Origin: a virus
Length of the DNA stretch: 31,517 bases
Strand: one strand, 5' to 3'
Virus record (IMG/VR): IMGVR_UViG_3300045004_000245
Location: 1 to 31,517 of that record
Under the pieces are notes generated by a model. That model saw only the letters and a program-made list of their open reading frames with translations, was not told where the DNA came from and searched no databases. Below, one piece after another: positions 6,035 to 12,334 of the stretch; the first letter of the stretch is position 1; every line of letters begins with the position of its first letter. The position numbers and the translations under genes are program-made.

Positions 6035-6939
6035 ACGACCTCCGTGAGATCGTGCGTCGAGTGGGAGGCGAGATCTACGCTGGCGGCCGGGCCGCCGTCG
6101 TGCCCGGGCCCGGGCATTCCAAAAACGATCGGTCACTGAGCCTGCGGATCACCGAGACGGGCCGGATGATCTTCCACAGCCATGCCGCCGATGGCGTGGC
6201 CGACTGCATGAAATACCTCGGCTTGGAAACGAGCGAGGCCAAGCCGGCTGACAAAGCCGAGTGGGCGCGCATGAAGCGCGCGCGCGAGGAAGAGCAGCGC
6301 CAGCGTGCGGCTGAGGACGAAGCCTTCTGCGCCAGCATCTGGCGGGATACCGTCGCCTTCGAGGGAAGCCTCGCCGAAGCCTACCTTTGGTCGCGCGGCC
6401 TGATCCTGGAAGGCTGCAGCGATATCCGCTTCCACCCGGCAGCCCCGAGAGCCAAGCCGCGCCCCGCGGGAGATGATCGGCCTCTGCCGACTCCACATCC
6501 CGCCATGGTCGCGATCGTTCGCGACCGAGACGGCCGGCCCCTCGGTCTGCACCTGACCTATGTTGCGATCGACGGCACCGGCAAGGCGTTCGGGAAGCGC
6601 TCCCGGCTGATGTTCGGGGCGATCCGTGGCGGCGCCGTCCAGCTCTCTCCCGCCGGCTCCAGCCTGGCGATCGGTGAGGGCATCGAGACGTGCCTCGCCT
6701 ACCAGACCCGCACTGGCATCCCCGCCTGGGCGGCTCTGGCGACATCGCAGTACGCTACATTCCTGCCGCCGAAGCGCGTGCGCCGTCTGGTGATCGCCGC
6801 CGACGGCGATCAGGGAGGTCTGACCGCTGCGAAGGGACTTGCCGAGCGCATGGCCCGCATCTGCGACGTGGTGATCGACGCGGCGCCGGAGGGACAGGAT
6901 TGGGCCGACGTACACGCTGAGGGAGGCTCCAATGTCTGA
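6031..6939 (+). CDS. TOPRIM-domain phage DNA primase
   Basis: A 302-residue primase expected to lay down RNA primers for phage replication. The N-terminal third (GPGHSKNDRSLSL, 26-38, and FHSHAADG, 48-55) has the layout of the DnaG-type zinc-binding domain, but the cysteines are replaced, so metal binding is probably lost. The C-terminal TOPRIM fold is intact: Glu216 in IGEGIET, and Asp258/Asp260 in AADGD. This layout is common in alphaproteobacterial prophages. The gene starts on the ATGA of the preceding gene and its end overlaps the ATPase gene by 8 bases; primase and ATPase probably work as a pair. Confidence 0.9.
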   Translation: MNDLREIVRRVGGEIYAGGRAAVVPGPGHSKNDRSLSLRITETGRMIFHSHAADGVADCMKYLGLETSEAKPADKAEWARMKRAREEEQRQRAAEDEAFCASIWRDTVAFEGSLAEAYLWSRGLILEGCSDIRFHPAAPRAKPRPAGDDRPLPTPHPAMVAIVRDRDGRPLGLHLTYVAIDGTGKAFGKRSRLMFGAIRGGAVQLSPAGSSLAIGEGIETCLAYQTRTGIPAWAALATSQYATFLPPKRVRRLVIAADGDQGGLTAAKGLAERMARICDVVIDAAPEGQDWADVHAEGGSNV

Positions 6940-8080
6940 AGCCTTCGGCGGCCCGACCCTCGTGTTCTCCAGGACCAGCAAATTCACCTTCGAGTCCTAC
7001 GACGAGGTCTCGCCCTCCACCAAGCCGTGGCTGGTCAAGAACGCGCTCCCCATGAAGGGCGTGGCGTGGATCGCTGGGGCGTCCGGCGCGGCGAAGACCT
7101 TCTTCGCAATCGACGGCCTGGCGAAGATTGCGGGCGGCGCAGCGGAAATCTGGGGACGACGCGCTCAACAGAGAGGCGTGGTCTACGTGGCGGCCGAAGA
7201 TCCAGACGGCTGCCGGGCTCGTCTGAAGGCCTTTCGCGCCACCAAAGGCGCCAGGGCTGCCCAGGAAGGCAAGCGCCTCCCCTTCAAGCTCGTGCCCCAG
7301 GTGGTGAACTTGCTGGAGGAAGGCGACGTCGAAGACTTCGTCCGCAGCACGCTCGCCATCGCCGAGGAGTTTGAGGCGCAGGGCACACCGCTGGGCGTGG
7401 TCTGCTTCGACACCTTCAGCGTCTGCATCCCAGGCACGGACGAGAATAACAGCGCCGACATGAGCCGGGCGCTGGAGGCTCTCTACGCCATCTCGCGCGA
7501 GCTGGACTGCCTGGTCGTCGTGGTCGCGCACTTCGGGAAGTCCGGCACGTCTGGCGGGATCCGAGGCTGGTCAGGCCTCGGCTACAACGCCGACGGCGTC
7601 ATCGTCATCGAGCGCGACGAGGAAGACCCCGAGCTGCGCCACGTCACCTTCCAGAAGGTCAAGAACGGCGCTTCGGGCGGCCGGTTGGACTTCAGCTTGG
7701 ATGAGGTGCCGCTCGGCATGATCGACGACGCGGGCGACGCCATGACCTCGTGCGTCGTCCGGTTCGCCCCGGCGCTCAGGGAGCCCTTCAAGCGGCGAGC
7801 CGGGCCTGAAACGAAGCCTGGCCCGAAGCTGGTCCTGAAGGCCATGAACCAACTTCTGGACGTGGGACAAACCTATGTTGTCCCGCCCCTGCCCGGTGTC
7901 CCACCTAACACCGCAGGCGTGCTTCGCTCGAAGCTCAAGGATCGCGCGTACGCCATTGGCTATGGCGACGACGAAGAGAAGTCAGAGACCCGAAAGCGTA
8001 ATTTTAACAGAGACGTACAGGCGCTCCTCGCCGCCAACGTTCTTCGGGAATTTGAGGGGATCGTATGGAAAATCCGATGA
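6932..8080 (+). CDS. RepA/DnaB-like RecA-fold ATPase (replicative helicase type)
   Basis: A 382-residue protein with a RecA-type ATPase core. The Walker A motif is GASGAAKT at 49-56, with Lys55 expected to bind ATP, and the Walker B-like strand is GVVCFDTF at about residue 155. This matches the AAA_25/RepA-type hexameric helicase family encoded after primase genes in phages and plasmids. The C-terminal 90 residues look like a small winged-helix domain. It overlaps the primase gene upstream and the nuclease gene downstream (ATGA, 8077-8080). Three GGGACA/TGTCCC motifs lie inside its 3' part (7864-7902), just before the main repeat array. Confidence 0.85.
   Translation: MSEAFGGPTLVFSRTSKFTFESYDEVSPSTKPWLVKNALPMKGVAWIAGASGAAKTFFAIDGLAKIAGGAAEIWGRRAQQRGVVYVAAEDPDGCRARLKAFRATKGARAAQEGKRLPFKLVPQVVNLLEEGDVEDFVRSTLAIAEEFEAQGTPLGVVCFDTFSVCIPGTDENNSADMSRALEALYAISRELDCLVVVVAHFGKSGTSGGIRGWSGLGYNADGVIVIERDEEDPELRHVTFQKVKNGASGGRLDFSLDEVPLGMIDDAGDAMTSCVVRFAPALREPFKRRAGPETKPGPKLVLKAMNQLLDVGQTYVVPPLPGVPPNTAGVLRSKLKDRAYAIGYGDDEEKSETRKRNFNRDVQALLAANVLREFEGIVWKIR
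7864..7902. repeat. Outlying GGGACA/TGTCCC motifs
   Basis: Three copies of the 6-mer inside the ATPase gene: GGGACA at 7864-7869 and TGTCCC at 7879-7884 and 7897-7902. The first pair forms a short inverted repeat. They use the same motif as the dense array at 8101-8328 and may be part of the same origin region. Confidence 0.6.
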
Positions 8081-8778
8081 CCTCACCGGCTGAGTTTGCC
8101 GGGACAAAGCTGTCCCGCCCCCCAAAGCGGGACAACCGGGACAAGTGGGACAAAAACGGTTTGTCCCGCCTGTTTTCGGCCCTCGCCCCTAGGGGCGGCG
8201 CTGCCGGGACAGGTGGGACAACCGGGACAAAACCAATTTGTCCCGCTTGCTCCCCTAGGGGGCTCCAGCGGTGGGACAGGCGGGACAAGAAGGGGTCCCC
8301 CCTAAAGGGGGACACCCCTCTCTGTCCCGTCCCCCTGCCCCGCCGTGGCCCTGACCGGGCGTCCCGGTGGGGAATGTTCGCCACTGCCTTCGCGTTCGTG
8401 GCGAGCCCAGCCTTCGCCGACCCCTGCAAGGCCATCCCCGACAAGGGCCCTATGCCTGCCTACCTGGCGGCTGGTCGCACCATCGCGGGACCGGTCACCT
8501 ACGTCGGCGATGGCGACAGCCTCTGCGTCGCTGTGGGCAAGACGCCCGACCAATGGGTCGAGGTCCGCCTCGCCGATTTCTACGCCCCCGAGCTCAGCGA
8601 GCCCGGTGGCAAGGCGGCGAAGCGAGCGCTGGAACGGATAGCGCTAGGTGAGCGGCTCGTTTGCGTGGCTGGCCGCCGCACCTGGGATCGCGTGGCAGCC
8701 ACCTGCACGCTTCGCGGCGTGCCGGTGGCCGCTCTCATGCGCCGCGCTGGCGTCGTGGAAGGAGGGAACGGCAGATGA
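8077..8778 (+). CDS. Staphylococcal-nuclease-like (SNase) protein with repeat-encoded N-terminus
   Basis: The frame from the ATGA-coupled ATG at 8077 gives 233 residues. The first ~95 are low-complexity sequence encoded by the GGGACA array (RDNRDKWDKN, GTGGTTGTK). The last ~105 form an SNase-like domain: YVGDGDSLCV, then VRLADFYAPE with the likely catalytic Arg and Glu, GKAAKRALERI, and TWDRVA with the second Arg. An internal ATG at 8374 starts MFATAFAFVASPAFA/DPC, which reads as a signal peptide and would give a 134-residue exported nuclease. I think either start may be used. The domain is typical of small secreted or phage nucleases acting on DNA or RNA. The TGA overlaps the next start (ATGA, 8775-8778). 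Confidence 0.75.
   Translation: MTSPAEFAGTKLSRPPKRDNRDKWDKNGLSRLFSALAPRGGAAGTGGTTGTKPICPACSPRGLQRWDRRDKKGSPLKGDTPLCPVPLPRRGPDRASRWGMFATAFAFVASPAFADPCKAIPDKGPMPAYLAAGRTIAGPVTYVGDGDSLCVAVGKTPDQWVEVRLADFYAPELSEPGGKAAKRALERIALGERLVCVAGRRTWDRVAATCTLRGVPVAALMRRAGVVEGGNGR
8101..8328. repeat. GGGACA iteron array with CCCCTAGGGG palindromes: candidate replication origin
   Basis: Fourteen copies of a 6-mer in 228 bases. GGGACA occurs at 8101, 8129, 8138, 8147, 8206, 8215, 8224, 8273, 8282 and 8309; TGTCCC at 8111, 8162, 8239 and 8323. Runs of two or three copies are spaced exactly 9 bases apart. A module repeats about three times: direct-repeat run, then TTGTCCCGC, then a palindrome. The palindromes are GCCCCTAGGGGC (8185-8196), CCCCTAGGGG (8252-8261) and the imperfect CCCCCTAAAGGGGG (8298-8311). 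The array lies next to primase and helicase genes, where an iteron origin would be expected. The origin role is inferred. Confidence 0.7.
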
Positions 8779-9284
8779 GCGAACTCCGCATACTTCGCTC
8801 GATGCCTGGCATCGCCGAACTGGAGGCGCGTCTGTCGCGGATTAGCGCACATCCTTACCCGAGCTGGGCCCCCGAGGCGGAGGGCCTACAAGATGCTGTC
8901 GACCAGATTTCTCGCCAGCTTTTCGGCTTCACCGAAGACGAAACCTACTTCGTCTTCAGCGTCGAGGAGCACAAGGACCTGACAGAGGAGCAGCTCAGCG
9001 CAGCCCTTGACGCTCACGAACAGCACTTCCGTTTTCTCATCGAGGACGGAGAGGAAGCAGACCGGGCCGCGGAGATCATTCTCCAAGCCATGGGTTGGGA
9101 CGTCACCGATGGTGACGGCGGATACCTGCGTTCATTCGACAAGTTTGGGCGACAGATCGTGGCCGTCGCCAAGGGCCTGGTCGCACATCATCCGGACCGT
9201 CTTCTGGAAGAGGACGAGGCCGCCAGCCTCGAAGCCCGCCTTCGCGCCGAAGCATCCAACTTCCGCCCCCGCCGCAAGCACTGA
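8775..9284 (+). CDS. Hypothetical acidic protein (169 aa)
   Basis: A 169-residue acidic soluble protein (start MSELRILRSMPGIAELEARL). Charged helices carry many Glu/Asp (VEEHKDLTEEQLSAALDAHE) and the C-terminal part contains GYLRSFDKFGRQIV. It begins on the ATGA of the nuclease gene, so the two are likely co-translated. There is no catalytic motif, signal peptide or membrane segment. I do not recognise it. Placement at the end of the replication module suggests an early accessory role only. Confidence 0.75.
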   Translation: MSELRILRSMPGIAELEARLSRISAHPYPSWAPEAEGLQDAVDQISRQLFGFTEDETYFVFSVEEHKDLTEEQLSAALDAHEQHFRFLIEDGEEADRAAEIILQAMGWDVTDGDGGYLRSFDKFGRQIVAVAKGLVAHHPDRLLEEDEAASLEARLRAEASNFRPRRKH

Positions 9285-9291
9285 GTGCCCC

Positions 9292-9864
9292 ATGCCCCGC
9301 AAGGCCAAAGCCAAGCCCAAGTCGCCCGCCCAGATCGCCGCGGAGAAGCTCGCCCGCCGCCGCCAGGACTTCGCAGCGGTGAACCTGCAGTCTGACGGTG
9401 CGGATCTCGCCGCCCACACCGACGTCGCCATCCGCCGCGAGGGCCAGAAGAACGTCCTCACCGCCCGCCGCCTAGACGTGTTCGAGGCACTCAAGGCCGG
9501 CATGCAGCCGGGCTGCTACGACGCCGCCCGCCGTCTGGAGCGCGACATCACCATCCGCCGGGGCGAGCACGACCACGGACGGCCGATGGAACGGGTTGAC
9601 GGCGACGAGCAGGCCGCCCTCTGCCGCAACGACCAGATCATCGCTGCGGGTGAGCGGGTGGATGCCGTGTTGAAGCGCTTGAGCGGCCGAGACGCCTGGC
9701 TGCTCACGGAGCTGATCTCGCCGCAGCCGTCGCGGCCGGGCTGGCGGGAGACGGTGGCCTACATCACCGGGGAGTCTCATCTGCACGCGCAGGGCGCTGC
9801 GGTACGGGCGGCGTGCGTGAACCTGCGAGATGCTTACGAAGAGCGAAGTTGCATAGCCGCCTGA
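9292..9864 (+). CDS. Hypothetical protein in late-regulator (Q-like) position
   Basis: A 190-residue protein from the ATG at 9292, with a very basic, unstructured first 25 residues (MPRKAKAKPKSPAQ). Then follow helical segments (TARRLDVFEALKAGM, CYDAARRLERDITIRRGEHD) and a C-terminal segment (ERVDAVLKRLSGRDAWLLTELI, then HAQGAAVRAACVNLRDAYEE) seen in uncharacterised alphaproteobacterial prophage proteins. It is the last gene of the rightward early operon, where lambdoid phages keep the antiterminator Q. A strong promoter followed directly by a terminator lies about 0.75 kb downstream. The regulatory role is inferred from this position only; no zinc-binding or HTH motif is evident. Confidence 0.7.
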   Translation: MPRKAKAKPKSPAQIAAEKLARRRQDFAAVNLQSDGADLAAHTDVAIRREGQKNVLTARRLDVFEALKAGMQPGCYDAARRLERDITIRRGEHDHGRPMERVDGDEQAALCRNDQIIAAGERVDAVLKRLSGRDAWLLTELISPQPSRPGWRETVAYITGESHLHAQGAAVRAACVNLRDAYEERSCIAA

Positions 9865-9894
9865 CGCCATCCGAAGCCGAGGCCAACCGTCCTT

Positions 9895-10497
9895 TCAGAT
9901 CTCGGGATATCGAGTCTTCTGGGTATCGGGGAGCGTCGACAGGAGAGCCAAGCTCTCTGGTTTGAAGAACTGTGAGAACTGAAGGTTGGTGAGCCGAAAT
10001 AACTGACCCACAGCGTTCGAGAGGCGCAGCGATACGGCATCTAGGTCGGGCAAGTGATAGCGCTTTGACCAAGGAAATGATCTGTTTCCAGTTTGAAACC
10101 GCACGAAGGCGCCGCGGTCATTCATGCTATAGGTCACTCTGGTGTGAGCGATGTGGTCTCTCACGACCTTGCAAATGCTCACCGACTTGGCGATGCCGGC
10201 CATTTCCCCGATAAGCTCATCGTGTTCCGCAGCGAATGACTGCCATTCGGTTTGCAGCAGTTTCCACCGCTGCGAAAAGCCCCACCTCTTCCATCCGGCC
10301 TGGTTCTTCTCGGCATTTCGAAGCAGGGCCCACACCAGGACGTCAGTCTCTTGCTCGAGCATCGACCAGTGCCCGACAATTCTTCCAACGACCGGCGAGA
10401 AATTATCGTCGAACCCCGGCATCAGCTCTGGCGGTTGCCTCGGATCTTCACTGTTAGAGCCAATGATATGGTAGATTTGGAAATCATCCTTCGGCAC
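9895..10497 (-). CDS. HEPN-like / DUF-type protein, minus-strand moron
   Basis: A 200-residue protein with a GTG start at 10497, on the strand opposite to the flanking phage genes and visibly richer in A/T. After about 35 residues comes VGRIVGHWSMLEQETDVLVW, a helix pattern of HEPN-like prophage proteins. Further on, VVRDHIAHTR contains an R-x4-H motif matching the catalytic motif of HEPN ribonucleases. No signal peptide or membrane segment. Such lone reversed genes are often expressed in the lysogen and may act in abortive infection or superinfection exclusion. The motif is short, so the nuclease call is tentative; a non-enzymatic HEPN fold is also possible. Confidence 0.65.
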   Translation of the reverse strand: MPKDDFQIYHIIGSNSEDPRQPPELMPGFDDNFSPVVGRIVGHWSMLEQETDVLVWALLRNAEKNQAGWKRWGFSQRWKLLQTEWQSFAAEHDELIGEMAGIAKSVSICKVVRDHIAHTRVTYSMNDRGAFVRFQTGNRSFPWSKRYHLPDLDAVSLRLSNAVGQLFRLTNLQFSQFFKPESLALLSTLPDTQKTRYPEI

Positions 10498-10601
10498 TGG
10501 GCGCCCCGCTTCGCCAAAGCGAGAAGCTTTACCGCGGACGCGGCGCTTGGAAAGCGCTCAGCTGCACGCTCATGCCTCTCAGGGCAGAAGAAGTCGGGTC
10601 G

Positions 10602-10630
10602 TTGACCGCGGCCAACGTTCTCGGTACATT
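10602..10630 (+). promoter_or_regulatory. Strong sigma70-type promoter (possible late promoter, pR'-like)
   Basis: TTGACC (10602-10607), a 17-base spacer and TACATT (10625-10630). This is the best-spaced promoter I found. Transcription would start near 10637 and meet a strong terminator at 10655-10682 after about 45 bases. That layout resembles the lambda late promoter and its tR' terminator, which needs antitermination to read through. It could instead drive a short non-coding RNA. Confidence 0.6.
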
Positions 10631-10654
10631 CTCTACGTTGCGCGAAGCGCGTCG

Positions 10655-10682
10655 AAGCCCCGGTCACCTGCCGGGGCTTTTT
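10655..10682 (+). terminator. Rho-independent terminator
   Basis: A perfect 9-bp stem AAGCCCCGG/CCGGGGCTT with a 7-base loop, running into TTTTT. Strong on the plus strand; on the minus strand no T-run follows, so it works in one direction only. Confidence 0.85.
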
Positions 10683-10694
10683 CGTTTGGCGCTT

Positions 10695-10892
10695 TCAAAC
10701 TTCGTTGTAGCCGCCTTCTTCAGCCAGTTCTCGCAGATCATCACCCCCGTTTTGGAGGAGCATGGCGATCAACGGAGGATGTTCCAACACAGTGTAGGAC
10801 GCGGTGGGAACAACTTGGCAGGCTTGTCCGTTGACCGCCTGCCGAGAAAGGTGCCCCGCCGAAGCTGCAACTTCAGCGGGGCGGATCCCCAT
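10695..10892 (-). CDS. Doubtful small ORF (65 aa)
   Basis: A 65-codon minus-strand frame downstream of the tiny membrane-peptide gene. The last third (LIAMLLQNGGDDLRELAEEGGYNEV region) reads like protein; the first part crosses the hairpin at 10853-10882 and does not. A shorter start at the internal Met is possible. No ribosome binding site stands out and no family is recognised. Confidence 0.25.
   Translation of the reverse strand: MGIRPAEVAASAGHLSRQAVNGQACQVVPTASYTVLEHPPLIAMLLQNGGDDLRELAEEGGYNEV
10853..10882. terminator. Long GC hairpin
   Basis: A 12-bp stem with one mismatch (GCCCCGCCGAAG / CTTCAGCGGGGC) and a 6-base loop. No long T-run follows on either strand (minus continues ACCTTTCTC), so it is a weak or structural terminator, possibly for the minus-strand transcript of the tiny peptide. 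Confidence 0.45.
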
Positions 10893-10895
10893 CGG

Positions 10896-10916
10896 TCCGG
10901 AGCTATCGGCTCCGGA
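10896..10916. other. Perfect 8-bp hairpin over the tiny gene's stop codon
   Basis: TCCGGAGC / GCTCCGGA with a TATCG loop. It covers the 3' end and stop codon of the 26-residue minus-strand gene. It may stabilise that transcript or help end it together with the hairpin at 10853-10882. Confidence 0.5.
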
Positions 10917-10983
10917 TGGTTACGATGGCCATGAAAATGACCATCATCACCAGAGCACCGGGGATCGTTATGGTCATATCCAT
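10903..10983 (-). CDS. Tiny single-pass membrane peptide (26 aa)
   Basis: A 26-codon gene that standard gene finders would skip. The peptide is MDMTITIPGALVMMVI followed by FMAIVTIRSR: one hydrophobic membrane helix with a basic C-terminus. A strong Shine-Dalgarno (AGAGGAG, mRNA sense, about 10988-10994) sits at good spacing before the ATG at 10983. A second in-frame ATG is two codons later. The upstream leader is strongly structured (11002-11052). Size, hydrophobicity and leader recall type I toxins and small membrane regulators such as KdpF-like peptides; a tiny holin-like role is less likely. Family unknown; coding potential rests on the ribosome site and the clean membrane helix. Confidence 0.6.
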   Translation of the reverse strand: MDMTITIPGALVMMVIFMAIVTIRSR

Positions 10984-11001
10984 AACGGTCTCCTCTTTCT
11001 C

Positions 11002-11052
11002 GCGAGCAGGGGCTCGCAAAGGAAACAACCTTCGCTTCAGCGAATAGTTTCC
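11002..11052 (-). promoter_or_regulatory. Structured leader upstream of the tiny membrane peptide
   Basis: Two adjacent hairpins: GCGAGC/GCTCGC (11002-11017, 4-base loop), and a two-tier stem GGAAAC + TTCGCT / AGCGAA + GTTTCC (11021-11052). They would fold in the 5' leader of the minus-strand message only 10-20 bases before its Shine-Dalgarno sequence. They could control translation of the peptide or be a processed end. Confidence 0.45.
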
Positions 11053-11133
11053 TGGCGCTCAGCTGTTTTTCTGAAAAATTTCCCAGTCTAGCTGACGAAG
11101 GCCCGCCCTGGGTCCCTACGCGGCGCAGCTGAG

Positions 11134-11421
11134 CTACGGGCGGTATCTCCCCTTCTCACACCAGAAGCGAGACGTAACCCCCGGCTGCCCCTGGAACAGG
11201 TCCCCTGCGATCCGGCAGTTCTCTTGGTTGTAGGCCTCGCCCTCGCGGGCGTCGAAGGTCGCCACATGGATGCGCATTCGCTCCATTTCCGCGCGCCCCT
11301 GCTCGATGCCTGGCACTGTCCCGCCCGACCGATAGAGGGTGTAGGTACTCCCGTCGGTTCGCTGGCTGGAGCACGAGGTGACTGCAAGAGCGGCAAGGAT
11401 TGGCAGACACAGCTTGACCAT
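11134..11421 (-). CDS. Small prophage lipoprotein (95 aa)
   Basis: A 95-residue lipoprotein precursor. The signal peptide MVKLCLPILAALAVTSC ends in a lipobox (VTSC) with Cys17 as the lipidation site, so the mature protein would be anchored in a cell membrane. The mature part holds MRIHVATFDA, then YNQENC and RFWCEKGRYRP, a combination I associate with a family of uncharacterised prophage proteins. The two mature cysteines could form a disulfide. It lies on the minus strand between early and late regions, upstream of the tiny membrane peptide on the same strand. A cell-envelope role such as blocking superinfection is plausible but not shown. Confidence 0.8.
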   Translation of the reverse strand: MVKLCLPILAALAVTSCSSQRTDGSTYTLYRSGGTVPGIEQGRAEMERMRIHVATFDAREGEAYNQENCRIAGDLFQGQPGVTSRFWCEKGRYRP

Positions 11422-11615
11422 CTGGCGACCGTAAGAAGCGTGGTCGCGCAGCGCAACCGCGGGCCCAGAGTGATCGCAGAGCGTCGCCTTGTCGCCGAGG
11501 GAGGCGTTCGAGCCGCACTCTTTCCCGCTGCGTCTGCAAGACCGACCCTCAATCCCCCAATTGGCCGTTTCGGAGGCTGCATGCCCATGATCGCGCCCAT
11601 GCTAGCGCTCGTCGC

Positions 11616-11909
11616 GTGAGCGAAACACCCGAGCCTTCGAGCATCGCCTCGATCGCGGCCCGGGGTCTCTCCCAACCTGAGACCCTGACCCCTGACGAGA
11701 TCCAGTCGCTCGCCGGCTTCGTCCTGCCCAAGGCTGACGAGCCGCCTCCGCCGCCGGTCCTCAGCGACGAGGCGCGGGCTGAGCTCGTCGCCCGTCGCGA
11801 CGCCTACAAGGCCAAGGCGGACAAGCGCCGTAACGAGCCGGGCTTCGCTCGCAACGTCGCTGAGCTGGAAGAATGGATTGCTGAGATCGATGCGGAGTTG
11901 GCGTCGTGA
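11616..11909 (+). CDS. Hypothetical first late-operon protein (97 aa)
   Basis: A 97-residue acidic protein with a GTG start at 11616. A proline-rich linker (DEPPPPPV) separates two helical parts; the second (AELVARRDAYKAKADKRR, then AELEEWIAEIDAELAS) is probably a coiled coil. Its TGA overlaps the GTG of the small terminase gene (GTGA, 11906-11909), so it is likely part of the packaging operon. Function not recognised; it may assist terminase or head assembly. Confidence 0.7.
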   Translation: MSETPEPSSIASIAARGLSQPETLTPDEIQSLAGFVLPKADEPPPPPVLSDEARAELVARRDAYKAKADKRRNEPGFARNVAELEEWIAEIDAELAS

Positions 11910-12334
11910 GTGAGTTCAGCCAAGCCATCGCCGATGTGATCCTCGAGCGGATCGCCGAGGGCGAGAGCCTGCGGCGCATCTGCCGCGACGACGACATGCC
12001 GGCGCGCAGCACGGTGTTCAAGTGGCTGGCGGACCCGGCGAACGCCTCATTCGTAGACCAGTACGCCCGCGCACGCGAAGCTCAGGCGGAGGCGCTGTTC
12101 GAAGACATCCTGGAGATCGCCGACGACAGTTCGGGCGACGTGAAGATCGTCGGAGAGGACGAGCGGGAGGTCTGCAACACCGAGTTCGTGGCGCGCGCCA
12201 AGTTGCGCGTTGATGCTCGAAAGTGGATGGCAGGCAAGCTCGCCCCGAAGAAGTATGGCGATAAGATCACCCAGGAGCACACTGGCCCGGACGGGGCCGC
12301 GCTCCCGGAAATCCGGGTGACGTTCGCTGGTTGA
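11906..12334 (+). CDS. terS: Terminase small subunit
   Basis: A 142-residue DNA-recognition subunit of the packaging motor. The N-terminal half holds a helix-turn-helix (SLRRICRDDDMPARSTVFKW, about 24-43) of the kind used to bind the packaging start site. The centre (YARAREAQAEALFEDILEIAD) is helical and fits oligomerisation. The C-terminal segment (MAGKLAPKKYGDKI) is conserved among Sf6-like small terminases, as I recall. It starts with GTG overlapping the previous stop, and sits immediately before the large terminase frame. Confidence 0.85.
   Translation: MSEFSQAIADVILERIAEGESLRRICRDDDMPARSTVFKWLADPANASFVDQYARAREAQAEALFEDILEIADDSSGDVKIVGEDEREVCNTEFVARAKLRVDARKWMAGKLAPKKYGDKITQEHTGPDGAALPEIRVTFAG

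Larger units (their letters stand above)
10498..10902. other. Mostly non-coding control region
   Basis: About 400 bases with no convincing gene between the HEPN-like gene and the tiny membrane-peptide gene. It holds the promoter and terminator described above and hairpins at 10853-10882 and 10896-10916. Open frames exist on both strands (10572-10934 plus, 10695-10892 minus), but their composition is not convincing. It may be the late-transcription control point of the phage. Confidence 0.5.

Noticed and set aside
8101-8328. CRISPR array
   Set aside because: The repeats are 6-9 bases with 9-base pitch and inverted copies. There are no long direct repeats with unique spacers and no cas genes.
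10572-10934. Plus-strand frame of 120 codons downstream of the HEPN-like gene
   Set aside because: It runs through the promoter, the strong terminator and two hairpins, and its translation has no protein-like features.
11126-11141. Complete tRNA gene
   Set aside because: Only the first 16 bases resemble a tRNA; no anticodon stem or T-arm follows.
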